The position numbers and the translations under genes are program-made. The notes under the pieces are model-generated. The model had not been told where the DNA came from, ran no database searches, and saw only the letters and a program-made list of their open reading frames with translations. Below are positions 1-8,400 of a stretch of 64,000 bases of DNA, piece after piece. The DNA comes from an uncultured Eubacteriales bacterium (GTDB lineage Bacteria; Bacillota; Clostridia; Christensenellales; CAG-314). How positions within the stretch are numbered: the first letter of the stretch is position 1; each line of letters opens with the position of its first letter. The stretch is from assembly GCA_900544545.1 (NCBI GenBank), contig UQVY01000002.1, forward strand, positions 62,001 to 126,000, given 5' to 3'.

Positions 1-207
1 GGAATTATCTTCGAGATGGCGGAAAAGATTACCGTTGATTTTGTTTATATAGATATCCTTATTCGGAATAACGCCCGTCCTCTCTCCGTTTTCGGTCTGC
101 GTCAGAGTTCTGTACTCGATTATGAGATGCTCGGGATTGTCGCTCTCCCATATAAGCTTGTCCCTTCCTTCATAGCGCAGCGTAGTCTTCTTGTCGGTTA
201 ATTCCAT
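1..207 (-). CDS. purC: Phosphoribosylaminoimidazole-succinocarboxamide synthase, N-terminal part (cut by window edge)
   Basis: Only the first 69 codons are present; the gene runs off the left edge. The protein begins MELTDKKTTLRYEGRDKLIW and continues with GVIPNKDIYINKINGNLF, which matches the N-terminal lobe of SAICAR synthetase, where the family usually reads YEGKAKxxY followed by NKxxIxNxIxxxLF. The enzyme joins aspartate to CAIR using ATP in purine biosynthesis in the cytosol. The start at 207 follows an AAGGGG ribosome binding site and a promoter at 265-293. No other purine gene is visible here. Identification rests on a short stretch, so it is good but not certain. Confidence 0.8.
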   Translation of the reverse strand, partial: MELTDKKTTLRYEGRDKLIWESDNPEHLIIEYRTLTQTENGERTGVIPNKDIYINKINGNLFRHLEDNS

Positions 208-264
208 AAAGATCGTCCCCTTGTTTATTTATCTTATAAACTTTTTGAAAAATATATCATATAA

Positions 265-293
265 ATTTTAACACTTTCTTCGCGTTTCGTCAA
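265..293 (-). promoter_or_regulatory. Promoter for purC
   Basis: On the minus strand, TTGACG (288-293) and TAAAAT (265-270) are separated by 17 bases, about 58 bases upstream of the purC start. No PurR operator or purine riboswitch was recognised in the short leader. Confidence 0.75.
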
Positions 294-336
294 GAATTTG
301 AAAGCAGAATAACACCTTTTTATCAACACTTTATGC

Positions 337-365
337 TTGATTTTACCCACAGTCTCTGTTATAAT
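337..365 (+). promoter_or_regulatory. Promoter for copper ATPase
   Basis: TTGATT (337-342), a 17-base spacer and a perfect TATAAT (360-365) on the plus strand. The leader of about 160 bases to the ATG at 531 is GC-rich and holds a small hairpin (GCGGC TTT GCCGC near 498-510). No CopY- or CsoR-type operator could be identified with confidence. Confidence 0.75.
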
Positions 366-530
366 ATACGTGCATTGCGGGAATTACCTTTCCGTAAGCC
401 CTTTCGCTCGTTTCCGAGCCGCGCGGAGGGCGAAGCGGGAAGTGCGGCTCCTCCCGGAAGTCCGTACCCCGTCTTTTCTGCAACGCACCAGAATTCCGCG
501 GCTTTGCCGCAAAAACTCAGGAGACGAAAA

Positions 531-2783
531 ATGAAGAAAAAATATTCCGTTTTCGGAATGTCCTGCGCCGCCTGCGCAAACAGCGTTCAGAAGGCTGTTT
601 CACGGCTGCCGGGCGTAACTCAATGCAGCGTCAATCTGGTCTCCAATACTATGGAGGTCGAATTCGAGAACCTCTCCGACGAACAGATATGCAACGCCGT
701 CAACGCCATAGGCTTTAAAGCCAAAATCTACGAGGAAACCTCCTATACCAAGGATTCCTCCAAAAAAAAGTTAAGACTCGTCCTTTCCATAGTTTTCCTC
801 CTACTCCTTATGTACGTTTCGATGGGCTCTATGATAGGACTCCCCATTCCCTCCTTCATCAGCGGAATGGAAAACGCTATCCCCTTCGCCATAACCCAGC
901 TCGTTCTGCTTATTCCGATTATCGTCCTTAATTTCAGCTACTTTACCAGCGGCTACAGCAAACTCTTCCGCGGCCACCCGAATATGGATACCCTCGTGGC
1001 TCTCGGAAGCACCGCGTCCGTACTTTACGGTCTGTACGCGATAATTATGATGAAAATAAGCCTTGACAACGGTGATATGGAAACCCTTCACGCTCTCCAT
1101 ATGGAGCTTTATTTCGAGTCGGCAGGTACCATTCTTACGCTCGTAACGGTAGGTAAGTTCATCGAAAGCCGCTCGAAAGCCAAAACGGGCGAATCCCTCC
1201 GTATGATTCTCGACCTCTCGGGAAAAAACGCGGTAAGACTTTCTCCCCTTGACGAAAACACTCCTCTTACTACCGAAAATCTTCGTTCCGGAAACTACTC
1301 GGAAGCTACCGTATCGGTCGAAGATCTCCGCGAAGGAGACGTTATACTCGTGAAAAGCGGAATGAGCCTCCCCGTAGACGGAGTTATCGTCGAAGGCGGC
1401 GCAAACATAGATCAGTCTGCCATTACCGGCGAATCGCTGCCCGTTTACCGCTCGGAGGGCGAGGACGTTATCGGAGGCACGATTAACCGCGACGGCGTTT
1501 TCTGTTACCGCGCGAAATGCTCGCTCAAAGAATCCACCATTTCCAAAATAGCCGAAATGGTTGACGAAGCCGCCAATTCCAAGGCTCCCATCGCAAGACT
1601 CGCCGATAAAGTCAGCGGAATCTTCGTTCCGACGGTTATGATTCTTTCCGCTCTTACCTTCATAGTCTGGCTGCTTATCGGAAAGCCCTGGAATTTCGCT
1701 CTCGAAAGAGGAATTTCCGTACTCGTTATAAGCTGCCCGTGCGCGCTCGGTCTGGCTACGCCAATTTCCATAATGGTCGCGACCGGAGTCGCCGCAAAAA
1801 ACAAGATTCTTCTCAAAAACGCAGCCGCTCTCGAAACGCTTCATTCGGTTAAAGTGGCCGCCATAGACAAAACCGGCACTATAACAACCGGAGAACTCAG
1901 AGTAGATCGCGCGGTTTCGTCGGACGACAGGTTCTATTCCGTATTGGGCGCGCTCGAAAGTTCCTCTTCGCACCCCCTTGCTCTCGCGGTTACGGATTAT
2001 CTTCGGGAAAATTCGATTCCCTTCGGCTCGGCAGAAAACAGCCTTACCGTCCCCGGGAAAGGAATCGAAGCCAAATTGGACGGCAAAGATTATCGCTGCG
2101 GCAACCGTAAATTCATCGAAGAATGGGGCGTAAACACGGGCGACGTCGATACCGAGGGCGGAAGCGTTATTTTTGCGGCGGACAAACGAAAGCTCCTCGG
2201 TTACGTCATAATTTCCGACACGGTTAAGGAATCCTCCGCCGAGGCGGTCGCGGAATTCCGCTCTATGGGAATCTCCACGGTCATTCTTACCGGCGATAAC
2301 GAGAAAAGCGCGAGAAAGGTCTGCGCGGAAGTCGGAGCCGACGACGTCGTCGCGGATATTCTTCCTATGGAAAAAGCCGACAGAGTCAAGGCTCTCCGCG
2401 AAAAAGGCAAGGTTGTGATGATCGGCGACGGAATAAACGACGCAGTAGCTCTCGAAACCGCGGACGTAGGCGTAGCGATCGGCGCAGGCTGCGATATAGC
2501 AATAGAATCGGCGGGCGTAGTCCTCACGAGAAACGACCTCCGCGACGCCGTGAAAGCCGTCGTTCTCAGCCGCAAAACCATCGGCAACATCAAAATGAAC
2601 CTCTTCTGGGCATTCTTCTACAACGCGATATCCATTCCTCTCGCTATGGGCGTTTTCATTCCCCTCGGAATTCAGCTCAATCCTATGATTGCTTCGGCGG
2701 CTATGAGCTTTTCGAGCGTATGCGTGGTCCTGAATTCGCTGAGACTTATGAAAGCCCTTCCAAAAGAAGAAACTGCAAACTAA
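531..2783 (+). CDS. copA: Copper-type heavy-metal P1B ATPase
   Basis: A 750-residue heavy-metal-translocating P-type ATPase that would export Cu(I) across the membrane. In order: an N-terminal heavy-metal-associated domain with GMSCAAC (Cys12, Cys15), TM segments, the actuator loop with TGES, the CPC metal site in a membrane helix (402-404), the phosphorylation motif DKTGT (Asp446), an SSHP nucleotide-binding motif, GDGIND near residue 632, and the last TM pair. CPC together with a CxxC HMA domain points to Cu(I)/Ag(I) rather than Zn/Cd. The open frame extends upstream to 333, but ATG 531 has a CAGGAGA site 6 bases before it and lies well after the promoter, so it was chosen. No copper regulator or chaperone gene is adjacent. 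Confidence 0.93.
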   Translation: MKKKYSVFGMSCAACANSVQKAVSRLPGVTQCSVNLVSNTMEVEFENLSDEQICNAVNAIGFKAKIYEETSYTKDSSKKKLRLVLSIVFLLLLMYVSMGSMIGLPIPSFISGMENAIPFAITQLVLLIPIIVLNFSYFTSGYSKLFRGHPNMDTLVALGSTASVLYGLYAIIMMKISLDNGDMETLHALHMELYFESAGTILTLVTVGKFIESRSKAKTGESLRMILDLSGKNAVRLSPLDENTPLTTENLRSGNYSEATVSVEDLREGDVILVKSGMSLPVDGVIVEGGANIDQSAITGESLPVYRSEGEDVIGGTINRDGVFCYRAKCSLKESTISKIAEMVDEAANSKAPIARLADKVSGIFVPTVMILSALTFIVWLLIGKPWNFALERGISVLVISCPCALGLATPISIMVATGVAAKNKILLKNAAALETLHSVKVAAIDKTGTITTGELRVDRAVSSDDRFYSVLGALESSSSHPLALAVTDYLRENSIPFGSAENSLTVPGKGIEAKLDGKDYRCGNRKFIEEWGVNTGDVDTEGGSVIFAADKRKLLGYVIISDTVKESSAEAVAEFRSMGISTVILTGDNEKSARKVCAEVGADDVVADILPMEKADRVKALREKGKVVMIGDGINDAVALETADVGVAIGAGCDIAIESAGVVLTRNDLRDAVKAVVLSRKTIGNIKMNLFWAFFYNAISIPLAMGVFIPLGIQLNPMIASAAMSFSSVCVVLNSLRLMKALPKEETAN

Positions 2784-2790
2784 AAAACGA

Positions 2791-2830
2791 AAACCCGAGG
2801 TTCGTTGAATGAACTTCGGGTTTTATTTTA
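2791..2830. terminator. Bidirectional terminator between copA and the PII gene
   Basis: A stem AAACCCGAGGTTC / GAACTTCGGGTTT (one G-T pair) with a 6-base loop and T-rich flanks on both strands. It lies between convergent genes and can serve both. It overlaps the first unit of a 21-bp tandem repeat. Confidence 0.85.
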
Positions 2831-2863
2831 CGAATTAAAGATTTCGTTAAACGAATACGGGAG
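2801..2863 (+). repeat. 21-bp tandem repeat, three units
   Basis: Units start at 2801, 2822 and 2843, a period of exactly 21 bases. The first and third carry TTCGTTGAATGAA and TTCGTTAAACGAA; the middle one is degenerate. Related arrays lie at 56078, 57580 and 62456. The first unit forms part of the terminator loop and stem. Confidence 0.65.
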
Positions 2864-2865
2864 AA

Positions 2866-3171
2866 TTAAAAATTACCGCCCCTGATTTCAGCGACGGGGA
2901 GGACGAGAACGATACCGCTGCCCTTCGTCTTTATTCCGCAATTTTCGTAAAGAGCGTCGACTATGGCGTCCTTATGCTCCGCATCGGCAGCAATCATCAG
3001 CATATCCTTTTCGGGATCTATCGTTATACCCAGAAACTTGACGGCTTCGTCCTTTCCGAGACCTCTCGCCGAAACGCAGGTGCCTCCGTTGGCTCCGGCT
3101 TTCTTTGCGTAAGCCATAGCGATGTCCGCGAAGCCTTTTTTGATAATAGCAACGATTAAATAGTTATTCAT
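2866..3171 (-). CDS. P-II family signalling protein
   Basis: A 101-residue protein of P-II (GlnB-like) size and pattern: a first strand NYLIVAIIKKG, helix, GGTCVSARG in place of the family GxTxxxARG T-loop start, then TIDPEKDMLMIAADAEHKDAIVDAL. P-II proteins form trimers that bind ATP/ADP and small effectors and gate transporters or enzymes. The uridylylated Tyr of the classical T-loop is not evident and the T-loop looks short, so the partner cannot be named. No ammonium transporter or nitrogen gene is nearby. The gene follows the leucine-rich protein by 20 bases with an AAGGAGG site and is probably on the same transcript. Confidence 0.75.
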   Translation of the reverse strand: MNNYLIVAIIKKGFADIAMAYAKKAGANGGTCVSARGLGKDEAVKFLGITIDPEKDMLMIAADAEHKDAIVDALYENCGIKTKGSGIVLVLPVAEIRGGNF

Positions 3172-3191
3172 AAATTTTCCTCCTTTTCGGA

Positions 3192-4421
3192 TTAACGGAC
3201 GGGCGATCCGTCGTAATTATAACGGACGATATTTCCGTCTGCCCATTCTTCCTCGCCGAGACGAAAATCTTCCTTTTCGCGGGGGGTGTAAATTTCTACG
3301 CCGCTCTGACCGAAAGCGCGCCTTCCGACGTTGGTAAGACCTGCGGGTAAAACTATGCGGGTGATTCCCGTTCTCGAGAAAGCCTCCGCGCCTATTTTCG
3401 TAACGGCATCGTGAAGCGTAAATTCCGAAAGCTTCAGGCAGCCCTTGAACGCGCAATCCTCTATCGTTTCGAGCGCCGAAAGCCCGTCTACGCTCTCAAG
3501 CTCCTCGCAGCCCTCAAACGCACTCTTGGCTATCGTCCTGACCGTTTCGGGAAGAACGATTCTCTGCACCTTCGAATGATAGAAAGCCTTTTCGCCTACG
3601 GTATGGAATACGCCCGAAACCATCGCGCCGCTCTTTCCGTAATTCGTGAAAGCCACGAGAGTCCCTCCGTCGCGGGAAACTATATTTCCATCCAGAACGC
3701 GGAGATTATCGCTGTCTTCGCTTATCGAAATATCCATCGGATACGTTCCGTCGAAACTGTTGCCGTAAACGTATTTAAGCGATGCGGGAAGAACTATGCT
3801 TCTCAAGGAGATACAACCCTCGAACGCGTCGCTGTCAATCCACTTGACCGTTTCGGGAAGCAAAACCGTCTCGAGATTACGGCAACCGAAAAAGGCGTTG
3901 CTTTCGATTTTGGAAACTCCGTAAGGCACGACGACCGTTTTGACCGCCGTATTGACGCTGTTTGCGTTAAGACAGGTATATTTCAGCGACACGACAGCCT
4001 CTCCGTCGACTTCCGAAGGCAAAACTATGGTCTCGGCATCGCCCGCATCTCCCAAAAAGCTTTTCATTCTTATCGAAAACCCTATCGCGCTCGTAGCGTC
4101 TTTATCGTAAGTCGTCGAATAGGTATACCACTCCGCGGGCGTTACTTTATAGATAACGGCTTTCACGGTTTTGTTTTCGGTTATGTTTCTGATCGAAGAG
4201 TCCCAGCCGAAAAAGACTTCTCCGTCGGCGGTCCTGACTTCGGGCGCAACCGCGTCTTCTCCGTATCCGACCTTGACCGTATCTATGGTTTTTCCGTCTG
4301 CATAAGTAAACCTGACGCTGAAAGCGTTTCCGTTCCCCGCGATAAGAATTGCCGCGACCGTCCCCGCCACTATTACGAAAGCAATACAAAGGACGATAAG
4401 CGCGACCTTGCGTTTATTCAT
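3192..4421 (-). CDS. BspA-like leucine-rich-repeat protein, membrane anchored
   Basis: A 409-residue protein with an N-terminal hydrophobic segment (about residues 6-27) that is an uncleaved anchor or signal peptide, a small N-terminal region, then LRR_5/BspA-type repeats of about 23 residues. Examples are IESNAFFGCRNLETVLLPET and IAKSAFEGCEELESV. The repeats fall in two groups (about residues 150-240 and 270-390). Such proteins are exported and used for surface binding in Firmicutes and Bacteroidetes; the ligand is unknown. The reading frame is open to 4484, but the start at 4421 has GGGAGGAG before it, and 4484 lies inside the -35 box. No LPxTG sorting signal is seen. Confidence 0.85.
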   Translation of the reverse strand: MNKRKVALIVLCIAFVIVAGTVAAILIAGNGNAFSVRFTYADGKTIDTVKVGYGEDAVAPEVRTADGEVFFGWDSSIRNITENKTVKAVIYKVTPAEWYTYSTTYDKDATSAIGFSIRMKSFLGDAGDAETIVLPSEVDGEAVVSLKYTCLNANSVNTAVKTVVVPYGVSKIESNAFFGCRNLETVLLPETVKWIDSDAFEGCISLRSIVLPASLKYVYGNSFDGTYPMDISISEDSDNLRVLDGNIVSRDGGTLVAFTNYGKSGAMVSGVFHTVGEKAFYHSKVQRIVLPETVRTIAKSAFEGCEELESVDGLSALETIEDCAFKGCLKLSEFTLHDAVTKIGAEAFSRTGITRIVLPAGLTNVGRRAFGQSGVEIYTPREKEDFRLGEEEWADGNIVRYNYDGSPVR

Positions 4422-4455
4422 CAGTTTCTCCTCCCAAAGCGAATGGATTACGCTT

Positions 4456-4484
4456 ATTATAACCTTTTTTCCGTCATTTGTCAA
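4456..4484 (-). promoter_or_regulatory. Promoter for LRR protein and PII gene
   Basis: Perfect TTGACA (4479-4484), 17-base spacer, perfect TATAAT (4456-4461) on the minus strand, 35 bases upstream of the LRR protein start. The stretch 4490-4750 between this and the flippase promoter is AT-rich and holds no gene that could be recognised. Confidence 0.88.
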
Positions 4485-4755
4485 CCGTAATTACATTGCC
4501 TCGCCGTACGGCGGCTTCAAGGCTTTTTTCGGTCTTTAATTTTATCCGTCTTTTTTTACGAAATAATTAAATATGCGTTTTTAAGTTAACACTTATATGT
4601 AATTATTTCCGAAGCGGGAAAACTATTTCCGCCGTCCGTTTCCGTTTCTTCGGTTTTATGCGGCAAAACCTATTTTAAATCGGACTGCGGTCGCATATAA
4701 TAATTATCGGGTGTAAATCCGCTTTTTACTTTAATCGCAAAAGGCTTTAAAGCAG

Positions 4756-4784
4756 TGGACTTTTTCCTTTGTTTGTGATATAAT
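4756..4784 (+). promoter_or_regulatory. Promoter for flippase-like gene and pth
   Basis: TGGACT (4756-4761), 17-base spacer, perfect TATAAT (4779-4784) preceded by TGA, an extended -10 arrangement, 43 bases before the ATG. Confidence 0.75.
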
Positions 4785-4826
4785 CGGGCAGTATCCGTTT
4801 CGGATATCGCCGAGTCGGGGGGCGAC

Positions 4827-6137
4827 ATGAGAAAGAAAAGAACTATTGATATCGAAAATATTTCCACGGAAGAAATGGCGAACGAACAACTCGCCGAAGC
4901 TAAGGAGAGATACGACAAGCTTACCAAAAAAAAGGTGAATAAAACCTGGGTGTCCCTCGTTTTCTTTGCGCTTAACGTCATCGTCGTTCTCGTTCTCGCT
5001 CTTATCGAGTTCGGAGGAAACAAGGAAGTCCAGCCCTTCAGCGAAGTCTGGGCTACCTGGTGCCGCAATTACAGATTCATTTTCTGTATCCTCGGACTCA
5101 TCGCGTTATATTATCTGTCGGATATGCTCAGAACCGCGGTCATAATAAAACATACGACCGGACGTTACAGATTCCGCGTATCCTTTAAATCCTGTCTTCT
5201 TTGTAAATATTACGACAACATAACTCCTCTCGGATCGGGCGGACAACCCTTCCAGATGTACTATCTCTCGAAACATATACCTACGGGTCCGGCTACGAGC
5301 CTTCCCATTATAGTTTTATTCCTTTCTCAGCTCGTATTCTTCGTTCTCTGTATCTTTACCTTTATCTTTCAACCCAACGCGGTCAGCGATACTTTCCGCA
5401 TAACCGCTTATTTCGGCGCGGCTTTTTACCTTCTCGTCCCCGCGACGGTTATGCTCTTTTCCTTTATGCCCAAGCTTATGTCGGGCGTTATCCGCTTTAT
5501 CCTCAGAGTGGGCGAAAAGCTCCGTCTCGTCAAGGATTTTCAGAAAACTTACGATAAAACCATACACTCAATAGGCGAATACAGAGTCGCTTTCAAGAGC
5601 GTCGGAAAAAATCCCTGGACGGTCATTTCGGTTTCGCTTCTCTCCGCAATCCACTATATCTCCATAAATTCCGTTCCTTATTTCGTCGTAAGAATCTGCG
5701 GATTCGATATCGATTACTTCTACGTCACGGCTATGACCATATATATCACGGCTGCGGTTACCTTTATTCCTACGCCCGGTACGAGCGGCGCCGCAGAATC
5801 GGCTTTCTATATCGTTTTCAACGTCCTCGAGGGAAGCTACCTTTTCTGGGGAATGATTCTCTGGCGCATAAGCGTTTATTATCTCATCATTCTCATCGGA
5901 CTTATAACCCTTCTCGTGGACTACATAGCCAAATACAAAGAGATTTCGCAGCTCTCGGAATTCATCACGAACGCCGAAAAGCGCAAACAGGAAATTGCCG
6001 AATCTCAGTCGCAGACTCAACCGAAACCGCATAAATCTTTAGGCGATTTCTTCCTCGGCGACGGCGAAAATCCCGACGACGATAAAAAAAGTCGTACCAA
6101 AAAAGAAAATCCTTCCGATGACGGAAAAAAAGACTGA
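4827..6137 (+). CDS. Flippase-like membrane protein (UPF0104 / lysylphosphatidylglycerol synthase TM family)
   Basis: A 436-residue polytopic protein. A charged N-terminal segment of about 45 residues is followed by some eight to nine hydrophobic helices and a basic/acidic, probably disordered C-terminal tail from about residue 385. The stretch YYDNITPLGSGGQPFQMYYL is characteristic of the UPF0104 family, the membrane half of MprF that moves lipids between leaflets. No catalytic GNAT-like synthase domain follows, so this is the stand-alone flippase form and its lipid substrate is unknown. The start has GGGGGG before it. pth follows after 10 bases, so the two are probably co-transcribed. Confidence 0.82.
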   Translation: MRKKRTIDIENISTEEMANEQLAEAKERYDKLTKKKVNKTWVSLVFFALNVIVVLVLALIEFGGNKEVQPFSEVWATWCRNYRFIFCILGLIALYYLSDMLRTAVIIKHTTGRYRFRVSFKSCLLCKYYDNITPLGSGGQPFQMYYLSKHIPTGPATSLPIIVLFLSQLVFFVLCIFTFIFQPNAVSDTFRITAYFGAAFYLLVPATVMLFSFMPKLMSGVIRFILRVGEKLRLVKDFQKTYDKTIHSIGEYRVAFKSVGKNPWTVISVSLLSAIHYISINSVPYFVVRICGFDIDYFYVTAMTIYITAAVTFIPTPGTSGAAESAFYIVFNVLEGSYLFWGMILWRISVYYLIILIGLITLLVDYIAKYKEISQLSEFITNAEKRKQEIAESQSQTQPKPHKSLGDFFLGDGENPDDDKKSRTKKENPSDDGKKD

Positions 6138-6147
6138 AAGGTAAAAA

Positions 6148-6771
6148 ATGTATCTTATTATGGGTCTGGGGAATCCGGACAAACAATACCTCAAAACCTA
6201 TCATAACGTCGGATTTATGTGCGCCGACCTTATCGCGGAAAAACTCGGGACGACCTTCTCCAAGGGAGAATGCCGCGCCGTTACCGCATACTCCGGAATC
6301 GGCAGCGATAAAATCATTATCGCAAAACCGATTACTTATATGAACCTCTCGGGCGAAAGCGCGCGCGAACTTATCAATAAATACAAAATCGAGCGCGAAT
6401 GCTTCGTAGTTATTTACGACGACATAGATTTGCCCGTCGGAAACGTCAGAATCCGCTATACCGGAAGCGCAGGCACTCACAACGGAATGAAAAATATCGT
6501 CCGGAACGTCGGCTCCACGGACGTTTACCGCATAAGAATAGGCGTCGGAAAACCCGAGAACGCCGGAATGGACCTCAAAGACTTCGTGCTTTCGAAAATC
6601 TCGGACGAAGTTATGGAGAGTCTCGCTCCCGCTCTCGACAGAGCCGCCGACGCAGCTATTGCTTTCGCAAAGGGACTGCCTATCGAGAAGGTTATGGAAA
6701 AATATAACAAGCGCGACACTGCCGCTTCCGCTCTGAAAAACGGCGCAAAAAATCCCGATAATAATGCGTAA
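6148..6771 (+). CDS. pth: Peptidyl-tRNA hydrolase
   Basis: 207 residues, the usual size of bacterial Pth. It opens with MGLGNPDKQYLKTYHNVGF, holding the substrate-binding Asn10-type residue and the catalytic His of the HNVGF motif. KPITYMNLSGES and YDDIDLPVGNVRIR with GSAGTHNGMKNI complete the active site. It frees tRNA from drop-off peptidyl-tRNA in the cytosol. An AAAGG site precedes the ATG. It sits downstream of the flippase gene, probably by chance of operon order. No terminator is obvious after it; the next 180 bases contain a dispersed repeat in the opposite orientation. Confidence 0.95.
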   Translation: MYLIMGLGNPDKQYLKTYHNVGFMCADLIAEKLGTTFSKGECRAVTAYSGIGSDKIIIAKPITYMNLSGESARELINKYKIERECFVVIYDDIDLPVGNVRIRYTGSAGTHNGMKNIVRNVGSTDVYRIRIGVGKPENAGMDLKDFVLSKISDEVMESLAPALDRAADAAIAFAKGLPIEKVMEKYNKRDTAASALKNGAKNPDNNA

Positions 6772-6804
6772 TTCGTACAGATTTTAAAACGAGAGCAAAT
6801 CTTA

Positions 6805-6945
6805 CGCCTGACCTCGGACAGGGCTTTCGCAAAATAAAGACGACTCTGTTTTTTATAAGGAGAGAATTTCTGCGGTCGGGCGAAGCTAACGGGTCCAGCG
6901 TCACGCCGGTTTCTCGAAAGAAAGTGGAGGCGTCACGCCGGTTCT
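6805..6945 (-). repeat. Dispersed palindromic repeat element, copy 1
   Basis: Read on the minus strand this stretch has CTTTCTTTCGAGAAA, CGGCGTGACGCTGGACCC, TTAGCTTCGCCCGACCGC and TTCTCTCCTTATAA in that order. The same modules occur near 61349-61650 and 63917-64000, with a decayed copy at 56942-57050. A partial GCGTCACGCCGG plus TTCTCGAAA duplication is visible within it. It lies between convergent pth and tuf. No open frame fits it. Confidence 0.7.
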
Positions 6946-6947
6946 CG

Positions 6948-6980
6948 AAAAAAAAGGACGGTTCAATTCGAACCGCCCTA
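6948..6980 (-). terminator. Terminator of tuf
   Basis: On the minus strand a GGGCGGTTCG / TGAACCGTCC hairpin is followed by a run of eight T. It ends 22 bases past the tuf stop codon. Confidence 0.9.
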
Positions 6981-7001
6981 ATTTATTGTCGTTAATTTCG
7001 A

Positions 7002-8210
7002 TTAAGCAAGAATCTTGGAAACAACGCCGGAACCAACCGTTCTGCCGCCTTCACGGATAGCGAAACGAAGACCTTCTTCGATTGCAATCGGAGTGATAAG
7101 TCTTACAACGATCTTGGTGTTGTCGCCGGGCATAACCATTTCGGTGCCTTTTTCAAGCTCGATGGAACCGGTAACGTCGGTCGTTCTGAAATAGAACTGA
7201 GGACGATATCCGTTGAAGAACGGGCTGTGACGTCCGCCTTCTTCCTTGGTCAGAACGTAAACCTGAGCTTCGAATTCCTTGTGAGGATGAATGGAACCGG
7301 GCTTAGCAAGAACCTGTCCGCGTTCGATTTCGTTTCTCTGAATACCTCTGAGAAGAGCGCCGATGTTGTCGCCTGCTTCAGCAAAGTCAAGAAGCTTTCT
7401 GAACATTTCAACGCCGGTAACGACGGACTTCTTGATTTCTTCTTCAAGACCAACGATTTCAACGGGATCGAGGGGCTTAATGATACCTCTTTCAACTCTG
7501 CCGGTTGCAACGGTACCACGACCGGTGATCGTGAATACGTCTTCTACGGGCATAAGGAAGGGCTTTTCGGTGTCACGCTGCGGAGAAGGAATGTAGGAGT
7601 CTACGACCTTCATAAGTTCTTTGATGCAGTCATATTCGGGGCTGTCGATGGGCTTGCCTGCTACTGCGGCGTCCATAGCAACCTTAGCGGAACCCTTAAC
7701 GATGGGGATTTCATCGCCCGGGAAGTCATACTTGGAGAGGAGTTCTCTGATTTCCATTTCAACGAGATCGAGAAGCTCGGGATCGTCGACAAGGTCGGTC
7801 TTGTTCATAAATACTACGATATAAGGAACGCCTACCTGACGAGCAAGAAGGATGTGTTCACGAGTCTGCGGCATGGGACCGTCAGCTGCGGATACGACGA
7901 GGATAGCGCCGTCCATCTGTGCAGCGCCGGTAATCATGTTCTTAACGTAGTCGGCGTGGCCGGGGCAGTCAACGTGCGCGTAGTGACGAGCGTCGGTCTG
8001 ATATTCAACGTGAGCGGTATTGATTGTGATACCTCTTGCTCTCTCTTCCGGTGCCTTATCGATTTCATCGTAACGCATAACTTCTGCTTTACCCTGCATT
8101 GCCATAACCATGGTGATGGCAGCGGTCAAAGTGGTTTTGCCGTGGTCTACGTGACCGATTGTGCCTATGTTGACGTGGGGCTTACTTCTGTCGAATTTCG
8201 CTTTTGCCAT
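7002..8210 (-). CDS. tuf: Translation elongation factor Tu
   Basis: 402 residues, near the usual 395-400. The GTPase motifs GHVDHGKTT, DCPGHADY, NKTD and GSAK are intact, followed by domain II (GRGTVATGRVERG) and domain III ending in VGSGVVSKILA. It delivers aminoacyl-tRNA to the ribosome. A strong AGGAGG site lies 12 bases before the ATG. The gene has its own promoter 190 bases upstream, so it can be expressed apart from fusA. It is the only tuf copy in this window. Confidence 0.98.
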   Translation of the reverse strand: MAKAKFDRSKPHVNIGTIGHVDHGKTTLTAAITMVMAMQGKAEVMRYDEIDKAPEERARGITINTAHVEYQTDARHYAHVDCPGHADYVKNMITGAAQMDGAILVVSAADGPMPQTREHILLARQVGVPYIVVFMNKTDLVDDPELLDLVEMEIRELLSKYDFPGDEIPIVKGSAKVAMDAAVAGKPIDSPEYDCIKELMKVVDSYIPSPQRDTEKPFLMPVEDVFTITGRGTVATGRVERGIIKPLDPVEIVGLEEEIKKSVVTGVEMFRKLLDFAEAGDNIGALLRGIQRNEIERGQVLAKPGSIHPHKEFEAQVYVLTKEEGGRHSPFFNGYRPQFYFRTTDVTGSIELEKGTEMVMPGDNTKIVVRLITPIAIEEGLRFAIREGGRTVGSGVVSKILA

Positions 8211-8299
8211 GTTAGTAATTATCCTCCTAAAGATAATGGTTTTTATTTAATTTGGTTTAAATAATCTTTTTAACCCCGGCAGCGCAACCTGCCAACTGT

Positions 8300-8328
8300 A
8301 TTCTATCATACTTTTCGGTTTTTGACTA
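8300..8328 (-). promoter_or_regulatory. Promoter for tuf
   Basis: Minus-strand TAGTCA (8323-8328), 17-base spacer, TAGAAT (8300-8305) preceded by TGA (extended -10). The -35 is weak, but the extended -10 and the position between fusA and tuf support it. Confidence 0.6.
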
Positions 8329-8400
8329 CCTTTTGAATACACTTTTTCGGGGTTATTGGTTTTTTCTGCCGATTTTTCGCGATTACGCGTCAGTTCGGCT

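Noticed and set aside
16..201. Plus-strand 61-codon frame at the left edge
   Set aside because: The opposite strand here encodes the N-terminus of PurC with SD and promoter.
801..1973. Long minus-strand frame inside copA
   Set aside because: It overlaps a clear P-type ATPase gene; its translation is compositionally odd (R, F, N-rich) and matches nothing.
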